From assembly GCA_003694905.1 (NCBI GenBank), contig RFJM01000169.1:1-28088 (forward strand): a stretch of 28,088 nucleotides of DNA, read 5' to 3'. The position numbers and the translations under genes were made by a program. Origin of the DNA: Caldilineae bacterium. GTDB taxonomy: Bacteria > Chloroflexota > Anaerolineae > J102. Under the pieces are notes generated by a model. That model made no database searches, was not told the origin of the DNA, and saw nothing but the letters and a program-made list of their open reading frames with translations. Positions 1 through 6,899 of the stretch are shown here, piece by piece; position 1 is the stretch's first letter, and each line of letters begins with the position of its first letter.

Positions 1-717
1 AAGGCGCCCCCCAGGCCGCAGCAACTGCCGCAGCCGGCGGTAGAACTCGGCAGCATAGAGATGGCCGGCAAGAGCGAACATGGGCGGATCGTGGATGACA
101 CAGTCGAAGCTGGCGTCGGGTAGCGTCAACACGACCTCTGCGGCATCGCCCAGGCGCCGTTCGATGTTGGCGGCGCTGAAAAGCTCGCGAGACCAGGGAT
201 TCTGCCGGGCGATGGCGAGGACGGTGGGGTCCAGCTCGATGGTGGTGACATGGTCGGCCTGCCGGGCGGCCAGAATGGCGGTGTAGCCCAGACCGGTGGC
301 GGTGTCGAGCACCCGGCCTCGTGGTTTTGCCGCTGCTATCTTGCGCCGCGTGTCTTCCATCGGGTCTGTTTCCTTGATCCGGTGCATGGGAATGCCGGAG
401 ATGAGAAGGGTAGGAGCTCCCTCGGTGGGCATCAGGCTGTAGGCCCGGCCGAACTCCTCTGAGAACGCCTGGATCTTCTCCGCCCCGTGCTCGGTCAGCC
501 GAAAACAGACGCGGTGGCGTTTCTCAATGCGGCCGACATCCTCCCATGACAACAACCAGCCGTTGGGCAGGATAATACCGGCCTCCGTCAGCTCTACCCG
601 AGCATGGCCGAGACCCAGATCCAGCGAAAGGGGCACGTGTGTACGGCCCCGGCGATAGGCCTGGCGCACGCCACGAATCTGGAAGGCAGAAAGGACGAAC
701 AGCGGCTCCTCATCCAT
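1..717 (-). CDS. Class I SAM-dependent methyltransferase, C-terminus cut by window edge
   Basis: The reading frame runs leftwards from an ATG at 717 and stays open for 239 codons to base 1, so the end is missing. The C-terminal half has a Rossmann methyltransferase core: motif I reads VLDTATGLGYTA at about residues 136-147, the motif II acidic end reads TIELDP at about 159-164, and motif IV reads HDPPMF at about 210-215. The N-terminal 110 residues form a small separate domain. This arrangement resembles the COG2521-type predicted methyltransferases, whose substrate I cannot name. DPP at motif IV is compatible with a nucleic-acid or small-molecule N-methyltransferase. It starts 37 nt after the zinc-ribbon gene stop on the same strand and is probably co-transcribed with it. 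No clear Shine-Dalgarno sequence precedes the ATG. The methyltransferase fold is secure; the substrate is unknown. Confidence 0.8.
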   Translation of the reverse strand, partial: MDEEPLFVLSAFQIRGVRQAYRRGRTHVPLSLDLGLGHARVELTEAGIILPNGWLLSWEDVGRIEKRHRVCFRLTEHGAEKIQAFSEEFGRAYSLMPTEGAPTLLISGIPMHRIKETDPMEDTRRKIAAAKPRGRVLDTATGLGYTAILAARQADHVTTIELDPTVLAIARQNPWSRELFSAANIERRLGDAAEVVLTLPDASFDCVIHDPPMFALAGHLYAAEFYRRLRQLLRPGGRL

Positions 718-754
718 CGGCGAAGAATCTCTGCACCGCGCCTGTGGCGGGCCC

Positions 755-1450
755 CTACTCGTGCAGCAAGCGCCCGCACACCGGACAGGTGACCAGATCG
801 TCGCCGTAGACCTGCTGGCGGGTAGCCGTAGGCAGGGCAGCGCCGCAGCCGCCACAATTGCCACCGCGCAAACGGGCTACGGCCAGCCCTCCTTTTTTCT
901 GCCGTAACTCTTCGTAGCGTTGGAGCAGGCCGGCAGTCAAGCGCGCGGCTGCAGTCTCGCGCTGTGCCTTCAACTCCCGCGCGTGGGCGATGAGCCTGAC
1001 GCGTTCCTCCAACAATTTCTGCTGTACGGCCTCCCACTGCGACTGGGCTTCGGCCAACGCCGTTTCTGCCTCTGCCAGTTGCCCCTCCCCTTCTTCCAGT
1101 TCCATGATAGCCTCCAGCTCTGCCTCCTCCAGCGTATCAAGATGGCGCTTCATGGCCTCGACATTCTTCTGCAAGGCCACCTGTTCGCGGGGGTCTTTGA
1201 TGCGGCCGCCGTAGAGCATGGCTTCCTGTTCGCGTATCTTCCTCACCTGATCCGAAACCGCAGCCTCGCGTCGTTTCCGCTCCTTCCGCCAGTGTTCCAC
1301 TCGCGCCGCAGCCTGATCTCTGGCTTCCTGAGCCGCTTGCAGCGACGCCGGTGGTTTCAAAGCCTCCTGGATTTCTGCGTATCGTTTCCGGTCGGCGTCG
1401 AGGTCGGTGTCGATATCCTGCAATGACAGCAACTGATCGATCTCTCTCAT
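755..1450 (-). CDS. Coiled-coil C4 zinc-ribbon protein (DUF164-like)
   Basis: This 231-residue protein begins MREIDQLLSLQDID, the usual opening of the DUF164/C4-type zinc-ribbon family. Residues 1-185 are a long, highly charged helical hairpin with heptad character. The last 35 residues hold a zinc ribbon with cysteines at 199, 202, 222 and 225. Known relatives (for example Helicobacter HP0958 and Chlamydia CT398) are elongated hairpins with a terminal zinc knuckle that bind RNA polymerase sigma-54 or flagellar factors, but the role in this kind of bacterium is not established. The frame is open far upstream, but I chose the ATG at 1450 because a GGGAG lies 5 nt before it and the family begins here. 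The upstream extension would cross the promoter and overlap the divergent permease gene. Confidence 0.88.
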   Translation of the reverse strand: MREIDQLLSLQDIDTDLDADRKRYAEIQEALKPPASLQAAQEARDQAAARVEHWRKERKRREAAVSDQVRKIREQEAMLYGGRIKDPREQVALQKNVEAMKRHLDTLEEAELEAIMELEEGEGQLAEAETALAEAQSQWEAVQQKLLEERVRLIAHARELKAQRETAAARLTAGLLQRYEELRQKKGGLAVARLRGGNCGGCGAALPTATRQQVYGDDLVTCPVCGRLLHE

Positions 1451-1497
1451 GAGAACTCCCGGTCTTATGAAGATTGCGGAGGTGCGTCGTGCGCTCG

Positions 1498-1525
1498 ATT
1501 CTAGCACAAGGAAAGGTAGGGACAA
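1498..1525 (-). promoter_or_regulatory. Sigma-70-type promoter with extended -10 for the zinc-ribbon gene
   Basis: Read on the minus strand, TTGTCC (1525-1520) is followed by a 16-nt spacer and TAGAAT (1503-1498), which matches the -10 consensus at five of six bases. It is immediately preceded by TGC, the extended -10 element. The predicted start near 1490 gives a leader of about 40 nt to the ATG at 1450. This is one of the best promoter matches in the window. Confidence 0.6.
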
Positions 1526-1663
1526 AGCAGCCTGGGGGAGGACGCGGGCCGGAGGGCATGTCCTGACCCGGCATAGGTATGTATTTGGAGATGCAGCCCG
1601 GCGGACATAGAATCCAGGAGGCGGCTGTATCCATCTCCACGCAGCGCGGCCCCTGCTCTCCTC

Positions 1664-2521
1664 ATGCTCGACTTCCTGCTGAATCCCCTTTCCTATCCCT
1701 TCATGTTGCGCGGCTTGCTGGCTGCCATGCTGGTAGGCATTGTCTGTGCCACGGTCGGGGTCTACATTGTACTGCGGGGCATGGCCTTTTTCGGCGATGC
1801 CCTGGCCCATGCGATCCTGCCCGGCGTGGCACTGGGGTATCTCGCGGGCGCGGGCTCTCGCATCGCCGTTTTCTGGGGCGCACTGGTGACGGCCGTGCTC
1901 ACGGCTATCGGCATCGGCTTCATCAGCAGCCGCGGGGGGTTGAAAGAGGATACGACCATCGGTATCGTCTTCGCGGGCATGTTTGCCCTGGGCATCGCCC
2001 TCATTTCCAGCGTGCGCAGCTATGCCGTGGACCTGACCCACTTCCTCTTCGGTGATGTCCTGGGTGTGACGGCCGCGGACCTGCGATTGACCGGCCTCTT
2101 TGCCGCCGTGGTCATCCTGACCATCATCCTCTTCTACAAGGAGTTCTTGCTACTCTCCTTCGACCCTATCCTTGCGGCAACTCTGCGTGTGCCGGCCGGA
2201 TTGCTCAACTATCTGCTTTACATCCTTATCGCCATTACCATCGTCGTATCGTTGCAGACGGTAGGCATTGCCCTGATGCTGGCCATGCTGGTAACGCCCC
2301 CGGCCACGGCCTATCTCCTGACGCGACGGTTGCCGAGCATGATGCTCCTTGCGGCGTTTATCGGTGCCATATCAGGCGTCATTGGCCTGTATCTATCCTT
2401 CTATATCAGCATTGCCTCAGGTGCGGCCATCGTCCTGGTGTGTACTTCCTTTTTCCTCCTGGCGTTCCTGCTGGCGCCCAGGCGAGGCTGGTTGTGGCAG
2501 ATCCGCCGCTACCTCTCCTGA
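1664..2521 (+). CDS. Metal ABC transporter permease (ZnuB/TroC/MntB, ABC-3 family)
   Basis: This 285-residue hydrophobic protein has about eight membrane segments and is full length for the family. The segment VYIVLRGMAFFGDALAHAIL (residues about 27-46) is the hallmark of ABC-3 permeases, followed later by the conserved ALMLAMLVTPPATAYLL region where the permease meets the ATPase. Known members form the membrane channel for zinc, manganese or iron(II) import with a ZnuA-like binding protein and a ZnuC-like ATPase. Neither partner is encoded nearby: the upstream gene is divergent and the downstream gene is an acetyltransferase. The start at 1664 fits the family N-terminus, although no Shine-Dalgarno sequence is obvious. 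The metal cannot be told from sequence. Confidence 0.9.
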   Translation: MLDFLLNPLSYPFMLRGLLAAMLVGIVCATVGVYIVLRGMAFFGDALAHAILPGVALGYLAGAGSRIAVFWGALVTAVLTAIGIGFISSRGGLKEDTTIGIVFAGMFALGIALISSVRSYAVDLTHFLFGDVLGVTAADLRLTGLFAAVVILTIILFYKEFLLLSFDPILAATLRVPAGLLNYLLYILIAITIVVSLQTVGIALMLAMLVTPPATAYLLTRRLPSMMLLAAFIGAISGVIGLYLSFYISIASGAAIVLVCTSFFLLAFLLAPRRGWLWQIRRYLS

Positions 2522-2605
2522 GGAAGGTCGATCCCCTGCATTCTCGGGCCTCAATCGTGTCGCAGGGTTCGCGTACAGGTGGCCCTCCGACTGGATCTCC
2601 ATCCC

Positions 2606-3580
2606 ATGCCCCATCTCCTACCTGCTCTCTTCGACTCCCTGCCGAGCGTTCCCGGCCATACCTGGCGCGTCCTCGAGCCCGCTGACGCGCGCGCCCTACG
2701 GCAATTGCAGGAGGCATGTACAGCCTGGGATGGGGCCACATATTTGCTGAGCCAGGACGAATGGCGCGCGAAGATCGAAGCGGCCGTGGTCGGGGTGGCG
2801 GCCGCCAACCCGAAGAACGAGATCGGGGCCTACGGCCTGGTTACCAACACCCCCGGCCCTGACAGCGAGCGTGCATTCCTGGAAGGCCGCATCCATCCAC
2901 GACTCCGGGGGCAGGGGATCGGTACTGCCCTTCTGCGCTGGCTGGAGATGCAGGGGCGGCAAATGCTCGCCGGCCTCGGCTCGGAGCGCCGCCTCCTGCT
3001 GCGTATCATGTTCTGGGATAGAGGACCCGATGCCAAGGCCCTGTTCGAGCAGCAGGGATTCCGCCTTCTCTATGTTGAAGAGGAATTGCGCACTCGACTC
3101 TCCGCCTCCCGTTTCCACGTAACACTGCCACCTGCCTGCACCCTCGAATATTGGACGCCGGCCACGGCGAACGATTTCTATCGCGTCTACCGGGATGCCT
3201 TTGCCACCCGAACCGAGCGGCTCCTGGACCGGCGCGACTGGTGTGATTGCTGGACCAATCCGAACGACCCGGAATTCGCGCCTCGTTTCTCCTTGCTGAT
3301 GCGCTGCGGCGCAGAACCGGTGGCCGCGCTGGTCGGGCATCTATACGAGCGCGACGCTGTGCACATCGCCCAGTTTGGGGTGCGTCCGGCCTGGCGCAGA
3401 CGGGGACTGGGCACGACACTGTTGCGAGCGGCCCTGGACTGCTACGCCGACGCCGGCTACCGATGGGCCACGTTGATGGTGAACATAGACAATCCCGCGG
3501 CTCGCCGGCTGTACCAGAAAACTGGCTTCCGGCCGAGCAAGCGACTGACCATGTACGAAAAGCCCGTCCACACCCCGTGA
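2606..3580 (+). CDS. Tandem GNAT-domain acetyltransferase
   Basis: The 324-residue product holds two GNAT folds. The first has an acetyl-CoA pyrophosphate loop RGQGIGT at residues 101-107, after a beta-strand ending GRIHPRL. The second has RRRGLGT at about 264-270, followed by the typical C-terminal strand and helix VNIDNPAARRLYQKTGF. Double-GNAT proteins include mycothiol synthase, and many family members have unknown substrates. Both CoA loops look intact here, so I cannot tell which half is catalytic. An in-frame GTG at 2579 would add nine residues; I preferred the ATG at 2606, but neither has a strong ribosome site. The gene starts 84 nt after the permease stop and may be transcribed with it. 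It converges on the epimerase gene. Confidence 0.85.
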   Translation: MPHLLPALFDSLPSVPGHTWRVLEPADARALRQLQEACTAWDGATYLLSQDEWRAKIEAAVVGVAAANPKNEIGAYGLVTNTPGPDSERAFLEGRIHPRLRGQGIGTALLRWLEMQGRQMLAGLGSERRLLLRIMFWDRGPDAKALFEQQGFRLLYVEEELRTRLSASRFHVTLPPACTLEYWTPATANDFYRVYRDAFATRTERLLDRRDWCDCWTNPNDPEFAPRFSLLMRCGAEPVAALVGHLYERDAVHIAQFGVRPAWRRRGLGTTLLRAALDCYADAGYRWATLMVNIDNPAARRLYQKTGFRPSKRLTMYEKPVHTP

Positions 3581-3667
3581 ACACTCTCGAATCGCGGTGT
3601 GCCTGCCCGCAAGACCGCCACCACGGAAAGAGGACACGGATGGCTGCGAACCCCTGTCCCCCTCCAC

Positions 3668-4591
3668 TCAGAGCAGATCGCGCAAAGCGTAGAAAAGCTC
3701 GGGGAAGCGGAATTTGAAGCCTAGCTCCAGCAGGCGGGAGGGAACCACCCGCTGGCCGTCGAGCACCAGTGTGGAGATCTCGCCCAATACCAGACGCAAC
3801 AACGTTTCCGGGACGAAGAGAAAGGATGGTCGGTTGAGGACGCGTCCCAGGGTACGGGTGAATTCTCGGTTGGTGACGGGGTTGGGCGCTGTGAGATTGA
3901 AAGGTCCCTGGGCCTCCTCGTGCTCGAGCAGGAAACGGAGAGCGGCCACCTCGTCCTCGATGTGGATCCAGGAGAAATACTGATCTCCCGAGCCCAGGCG
4001 GCCGCCGGCAAACAAACGAAACTGCAACACGCTGAAGGGCAGCGAGCCCCCATCCATGCTCAGCACATTGCCCGTACGGGCGATGACCCGCCGCACCCCC
4101 ATCTCTTCCAGAGGCTGAGTCGACTCCTCCCAGCTAACGCAGACCGAGCTGAGGAAATCGGCGCCGGGACCGTGACTCTCGTCGATAACCTCGTCCCCAT
4201 GGACGCCATAGTACCCCACCGCGGATGCCTGAATGAATACCCGTGGTTTGGTCTCGGCAGCCTCGATGGCCTCCACCAAAGCCAGGCCGCTTTGGATACG
4301 GCTTTCGGCGATGAGGCGTTTGCGTGCCGGGGTCCAACGGCTGGGCAAGAAGCCCGTCCCTGCGATATTTTCGCCCGCGAGGTGGATGACGGCATCGGCG
4401 CCATCGATCAGGTGTGCCCAGCCCTCGCTGGTGCGGGCATCCCAGGCATGGGTGCGCACCCCCGCGGCCAGCCTGGGGGCGACCGCGCTGGGATTACGGG
4501 TGAGAACGGTGACCTCATGGCCGGCAGCGGCCAGGGTCCCGGTCAACGGTTTGCCGATGAGGCCGGTACCTCCTGTGACGATGATACGCAT
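3668..4591 (-). CDS. TIGR01777-family NAD(P)-dependent epimerase-like protein (extended SDR)
   Basis: This 307-residue protein is an extended short-chain dehydrogenase of the YfcH/TIGR01777 group. The dinucleotide-binding loop GGTGLIG lies at residues 7-13, followed by the group-specific HLAGENI, the motif SAVGYYG, and a C-terminal DUF1731-type tail that includes the segment VVPSRLLELGFKFRFP. Members are widespread in bacteria and plastids, where a relative (GC1/SulA) affects cell division, but no substrate is firmly known. The gene starts three bases after the CarH-like gene ends, and its Shine-Dalgarno sequence (AGGAG) overlaps that gene's stop region (CAG GAG TAG ACC ATG). Translation is therefore probably coupled, and the pair is likely under the regulator's control. 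Confidence 0.9.
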   Translation of the reverse strand: MRIIVTGGTGLIGKPLTGTLAAAGHEVTVLTRNPSAVAPRLAAGVRTHAWDARTSEGWAHLIDGADAVIHLAGENIAGTGFLPSRWTPARKRLIAESRIQSGLALVEAIEAAETKPRVFIQASAVGYYGVHGDEVIDESHGPGADFLSSVCVSWEESTQPLEEMGVRRVIARTGNVLSMDGGSLPFSVLQFRLFAGGRLGSGDQYFSWIHIEDEVAALRFLLEHEEAQGPFNLTAPNPVTNREFTRTLGRVLNRPSFLFVPETLLRLVLGEISTLVLDGQRVVPSRLLELGFKFRFPELFYALRDLL

Positions 4592-4594
4592 GGT

Positions 4595-5920
4595 CTACTC
4601 CTGTGGATTGAGCGGCAAGGAACGCAGCCAGGTGAGGATGGGTCTGCCGGCGTCGCCCAGACACTCTTCCGCCGCCTGCCGATAGGCCCGGAAGTAGGAT
4701 CGCAGATGGTCGGGTGCGAACTGGCGGTGTTCGAGCAGGCTTCTGGCCCAGAGGATTTCCTGGTTCACCAGCTCCAGATTGCCCAGCTCGAGAGCCGCCC
4801 GGATATCTTCGCCGACAAAGTGATTGATGGTCTCCAGATATTGTAGCGGAAACGTCCGCTGCCGTTCAAGCAGTTCCGAGACGCGGGCATGGAGTTGCAG
4901 GCGCCGGGTGTTGAACCGGCCCAGGGCCCTTTCGTAGGCCGGGGAGACGGGTGGCAGCTCCATGCGGCGCAGCGGCGCCTGCAACAGGACCTCAACCGAG
5001 TCGGCTACGATATCCAGTTGGTCGCCCACATAGTAGCCGGCCACGAGATTGCGCAGTTCTACATTCCGGACGAACACCCGGCCGCCGAAGGCCAGATGCA
5101 CACCGTGTTCGTTGAGCGTGCGTGCCAGCCTGGCCAGGGAAGCGGCCGTGCTCAGTCGCTGTGCGCTCATGATGACCAGTCGGGGAGAGAGGTGCCGCAG
5201 GGCAGGCAGAAATGCCTCGTGCGGGATGTTGGCGCCAAGGAACAGGGCCGGCTGACCGCTGCGCCGCAACAGCAGGGTGATGATCAGGCCGCTGAGGGTG
5301 TGCTCCTCGTGTTGGGGGCAACCCACGGCGATAGTGCCCGACTGGCGCGGCGGCGGAGTTGCCGCGATCAGCGCTTCCAACTGCCGAGTCGCCAGTTCGG
5401 AGGCGAAGTGTTCCTGGTGGACCGAGATCTCTCCTGCCTCCCAGCGGTCACCGATCTCCGCCATAGCCGCCCGGATGACGTTCAGGGCCACGATCTCGGC
5501 CGGGTAGAGGGCATGCGCCTGGGCCAGGGTGGCGTTGGCTCCTGGCTCGTCGAAGGCGAGACAGGCATCGAGCCAGTTGCGGCGGATCTCATCCAGGACA
5601 TCCCCTTTGACGCGCGCCGCCAACCCGGCAACGCCCGATTCGGCCAGCGGCATGACCACCAGCGGATCCTTGGCTTCGCTCTCGAGTTGCCGCCACAGGC
5701 GTACGGCCCGGCTGATGGTCAGACCTTCGGCCCTGCGGGCTGCCAGCCATTTAAGGGTGTCGATATCGCGTTGCGAATAGAGTCGATGCCCCCCGCTCGT
5801 GCGGCCGGGCGAGGGCAGGCCGTACCGCCTTTCCCAAGCGCGTATGGTATCGGCCTTGAGACCCGTCTCACGGATGACGACTCCCAGATTGAAGGTTTGT
5901 GCGCTTTCGTCGATCTGCAT
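4595..5920 (-). CDS. carH: CarH/LitR-like MerR regulator with cobalamin-binding domain and extra C-terminal domain
   Basis: The 441-residue product opens with a MerR helix-turn-helix (about 10-80), including IRAWERRYGLPSP and SGGHRLYSQRDIDTLKWL. A four-helix cap domain (about 95-185) carries W160-x9-E170-H171, the Wx9EH signature of the B12-dependent photoreceptor CarH. The Rossmann cobalamin domain (about 195-320) has E205-E206-H207, where H207 is the likely lower cobalt ligand; the usual ExHxxG appears shifted, with Ser210 and then Gly211. CarH is known to bind adenosylcobalamin, form a tetramer that represses promoters in the dark, and fall apart in light. About 115 further helical residues (326-441) follow that classical CarH (about 285 residues) lacks. 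Family membership is secure; light sensing and the repressor role are inferred. Confidence 0.85.
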   Translation of the reverse strand: MQIDESAQTFNLGVVIRETGLKADTIRAWERRYGLPSPGRTSGGHRLYSQRDIDTLKWLAARRAEGLTISRAVRLWRQLESEAKDPLVVMPLAESGVAGLAARVKGDVLDEIRRNWLDACLAFDEPGANATLAQAHALYPAEIVALNVIRAAMAEIGDRWEAGEISVHQEHFASELATRQLEALIAATPPPRQSGTIAVGCPQHEEHTLSGLIITLLLRRSGQPALFLGANIPHEAFLPALRHLSPRLVIMSAQRLSTAASLARLARTLNEHGVHLAFGGRVFVRNVELRNLVAGYYVGDQLDIVADSVEVLLQAPLRRMELPPVSPAYERALGRFNTRRLQLHARVSELLERQRTFPLQYLETINHFVGEDIRAALELGNLELVNQEILWARSLLEHRQFAPDHLRSYFRAYRQAAEECLGDAGRPILTWLRSLPLNPQE

Positions 5921-6135
5921 GCTGGATGCTCAGGGGGGCGTGGGAATGGAATGAACCCGGTTTGCAGGGCCCGCGGCGGGAGTGAGTCTTCGCCCTGCCG
6001 GCTTGCCGGTGATTCCGGCCAGGAACGGCGCAAATTGCCTGACTCGCAGGAAACAGGAAAGCATGGCCCGGGCTCCTGCGCGGCCAGATTCGCGTCCTGC
6101 CGGGGACAGGGGTTCTCCGGCAGTGGCATGGCTGC

Positions 6136-6164
6136 AATATACCGCATACGCCCAGAAAAGGCAA
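6136..6164 (-). promoter_or_regulatory. Sigma-70-type promoter of the CarH-like gene
   Basis: On the minus strand TTGCCT (6164-6159) is separated by exactly 17 nt from TATATT (6141-6136), which matches the -10 consensus at five of six bases. The local sequence is AT-richer than its surroundings, as expected for a promoter. Two direct copies of a CGTAT(T/G)C heptamer sit at 6174-6168 and 6150-6144, on either side of the -35 box, and could be operator half-sites. Confidence 0.55.
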
Positions 6165-6184
6165 ATAGAATACGGATAGTACCT

Positions 6185-6199
6185 GGACAGCACCCCTGT
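6185..6199. promoter_or_regulatory. Inverted repeat upstream of the regulator promoter
   Basis: GACAG-N5-CTGTC is a perfect short dyad about 20 bp upstream of the proposed -35 box of the CarH-like gene. It could be an operator or activator site. It is short enough that chance is a real alternative. Confidence 0.3.
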
Positions 6200-6221
6200 C
6201 TAATCAGAAGGTCGAAGGCCT

Positions 6222-6246
6222 GACCGCGGCGGCAGTCGTCGCGGCC
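6222..6246 (-). terminator. Weak GC hairpin after the DUF624-like gene
   Basis: On the minus strand GGCCGCG (6246-6240) can pair with CGCGGTC (6228-6222), including one G-T pair, around an 11-nt loop just after the stop codon at 6250. No run of T follows, so this is at best a weak or factor-dependent terminator. Confidence 0.3.
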
Positions 6247-6249
6247 GGC

Positions 6250-6876
6250 TCACTTCCCCTCTTCCTCCAGCACAAAGCCGACAAAGTAGCGCGCGCCCAG
6301 ATTCCCCAGCAGGGCTACTGCCGCAGGCCACCACAACAACAGCAGGAAGGGCAGGAAACGGAGCAGCACCGTGATCAACACGAGCTGGATCAGCACGTTG
6401 ATGGCATACAGTGGCTTGTTGAATGCAAGCAAGATGGTGTTGCGATACACCCCACGTAGCGTGGGCTCCTCCATGTAGAACATGACCGGCAGCAGATAGG
6501 GCCATATCGCCAGGCCGATGAGAATCAGGTATACCCAGAAGATGCTGAAATAGCTCAGCAACCCCTGCACCCGAAATGCGTAGAAATAGGCATTAAAGCC
6601 GACGATGAGCATCAACACGAGCCAGGAGCCCAAGATCTGGTAGCTTTTCCAGAAGTACTGGCGAAAGCCTTCTTTGAAGAAGTCGAAATCCACCCGTTTC
6701 TCGCGAGCAATGCGGTGGGCCACGAGATTCAGGCCGGCCGCCACGGGTGGCGCCAGTATCACCGTCACAAGTGCCAGGCCCTGCAAGATAGAAAGACTCA
6801 GCAGCAGGAAAAAATCATCATAGAAGAGAATAAAGCTTCGGAAAAAGTGCTTCCAGGCTGTCGTAATCTGGTTCAT
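6250..6876 (-). CDS. DUF624/YesL-like membrane protein
   Basis: The 208-residue product is an integral membrane protein with about five or six hydrophobic segments. It resembles the YesL/DUF624 group in size and layout: a first segment after a short amphipathic start (AWKHFFRSFILFYDDFFLL), the APPVAAGLNLVAHRIAREK loop after the first segment or two, and an aromatic-rich middle. YesL-type proteins often sit beside sugar ABC transporters, which is not the case here, and their function is unknown. The frame could start at a GTG at 6903 overlapping the sbcC stop, but the ATG at 6876 has a strong GGGGAGG about 8 nt upstream and is preferred. With a 23-nt gap after sbcC, the two are probably one transcript. 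Confidence 0.75.
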   Translation of the reverse strand: MNQITTAWKHFFRSFILFYDDFFLLLSLSILQGLALVTVILAPPVAAGLNLVAHRIAREKRVDFDFFKEGFRQYFWKSYQILGSWLVLMLIVGFNAYFYAFRVQGLLSYFSIFWVYLILIGLAIWPYLLPVMFYMEEPTLRGVYRNTILLAFNKPLYAINVLIQLVLITVLLRFLPFLLLLWWPAAVALLGNLGARYFVGFVLEEEGK

Positions 6877-6899
6877 TCGGCATCCTCCCCGGCCCAGGC

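Larger units (their letters stand above)
5921..6249. other. 329-bp regulatory gap upstream of the CarH-like gene
   Basis: No gene is supported here. The gap holds the leader and promoter of the regulator, plus the 3' flank of the DUF624-like gene. Short frames within it have no recognisable product and no good ribosome site. If the promoter at 6136-6164 is right, the regulator mRNA has an unusually long leader of about 205 nt. I could not fold that leader into a known riboswitch. Confidence 0.5.

Noticed and set aside
1451..2041. N-terminal extension of the zinc-ribbon protein to 428 residues
   Set aside because: The extension overlaps the divergent permease gene and the promoter, and has low-complexity His/Gln/Asp-rich composition; the family starts at MREIDQLL.
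6038..6127. Cobalamin riboswitch in the leader of the CarH-like gene
   Set aside because: GCCACTG and GAGTCAGG fragments occur in order on the minus strand, but they are too far apart, the rest of the B12 box does not match, and the proposed transcription start leaves no room for the upstream core.
4889..6223. Plus-strand open frame of 444 codons opposite the CarH-like gene
   Set aside because: Shadow frame; the minus-strand product has all domains of a known family.
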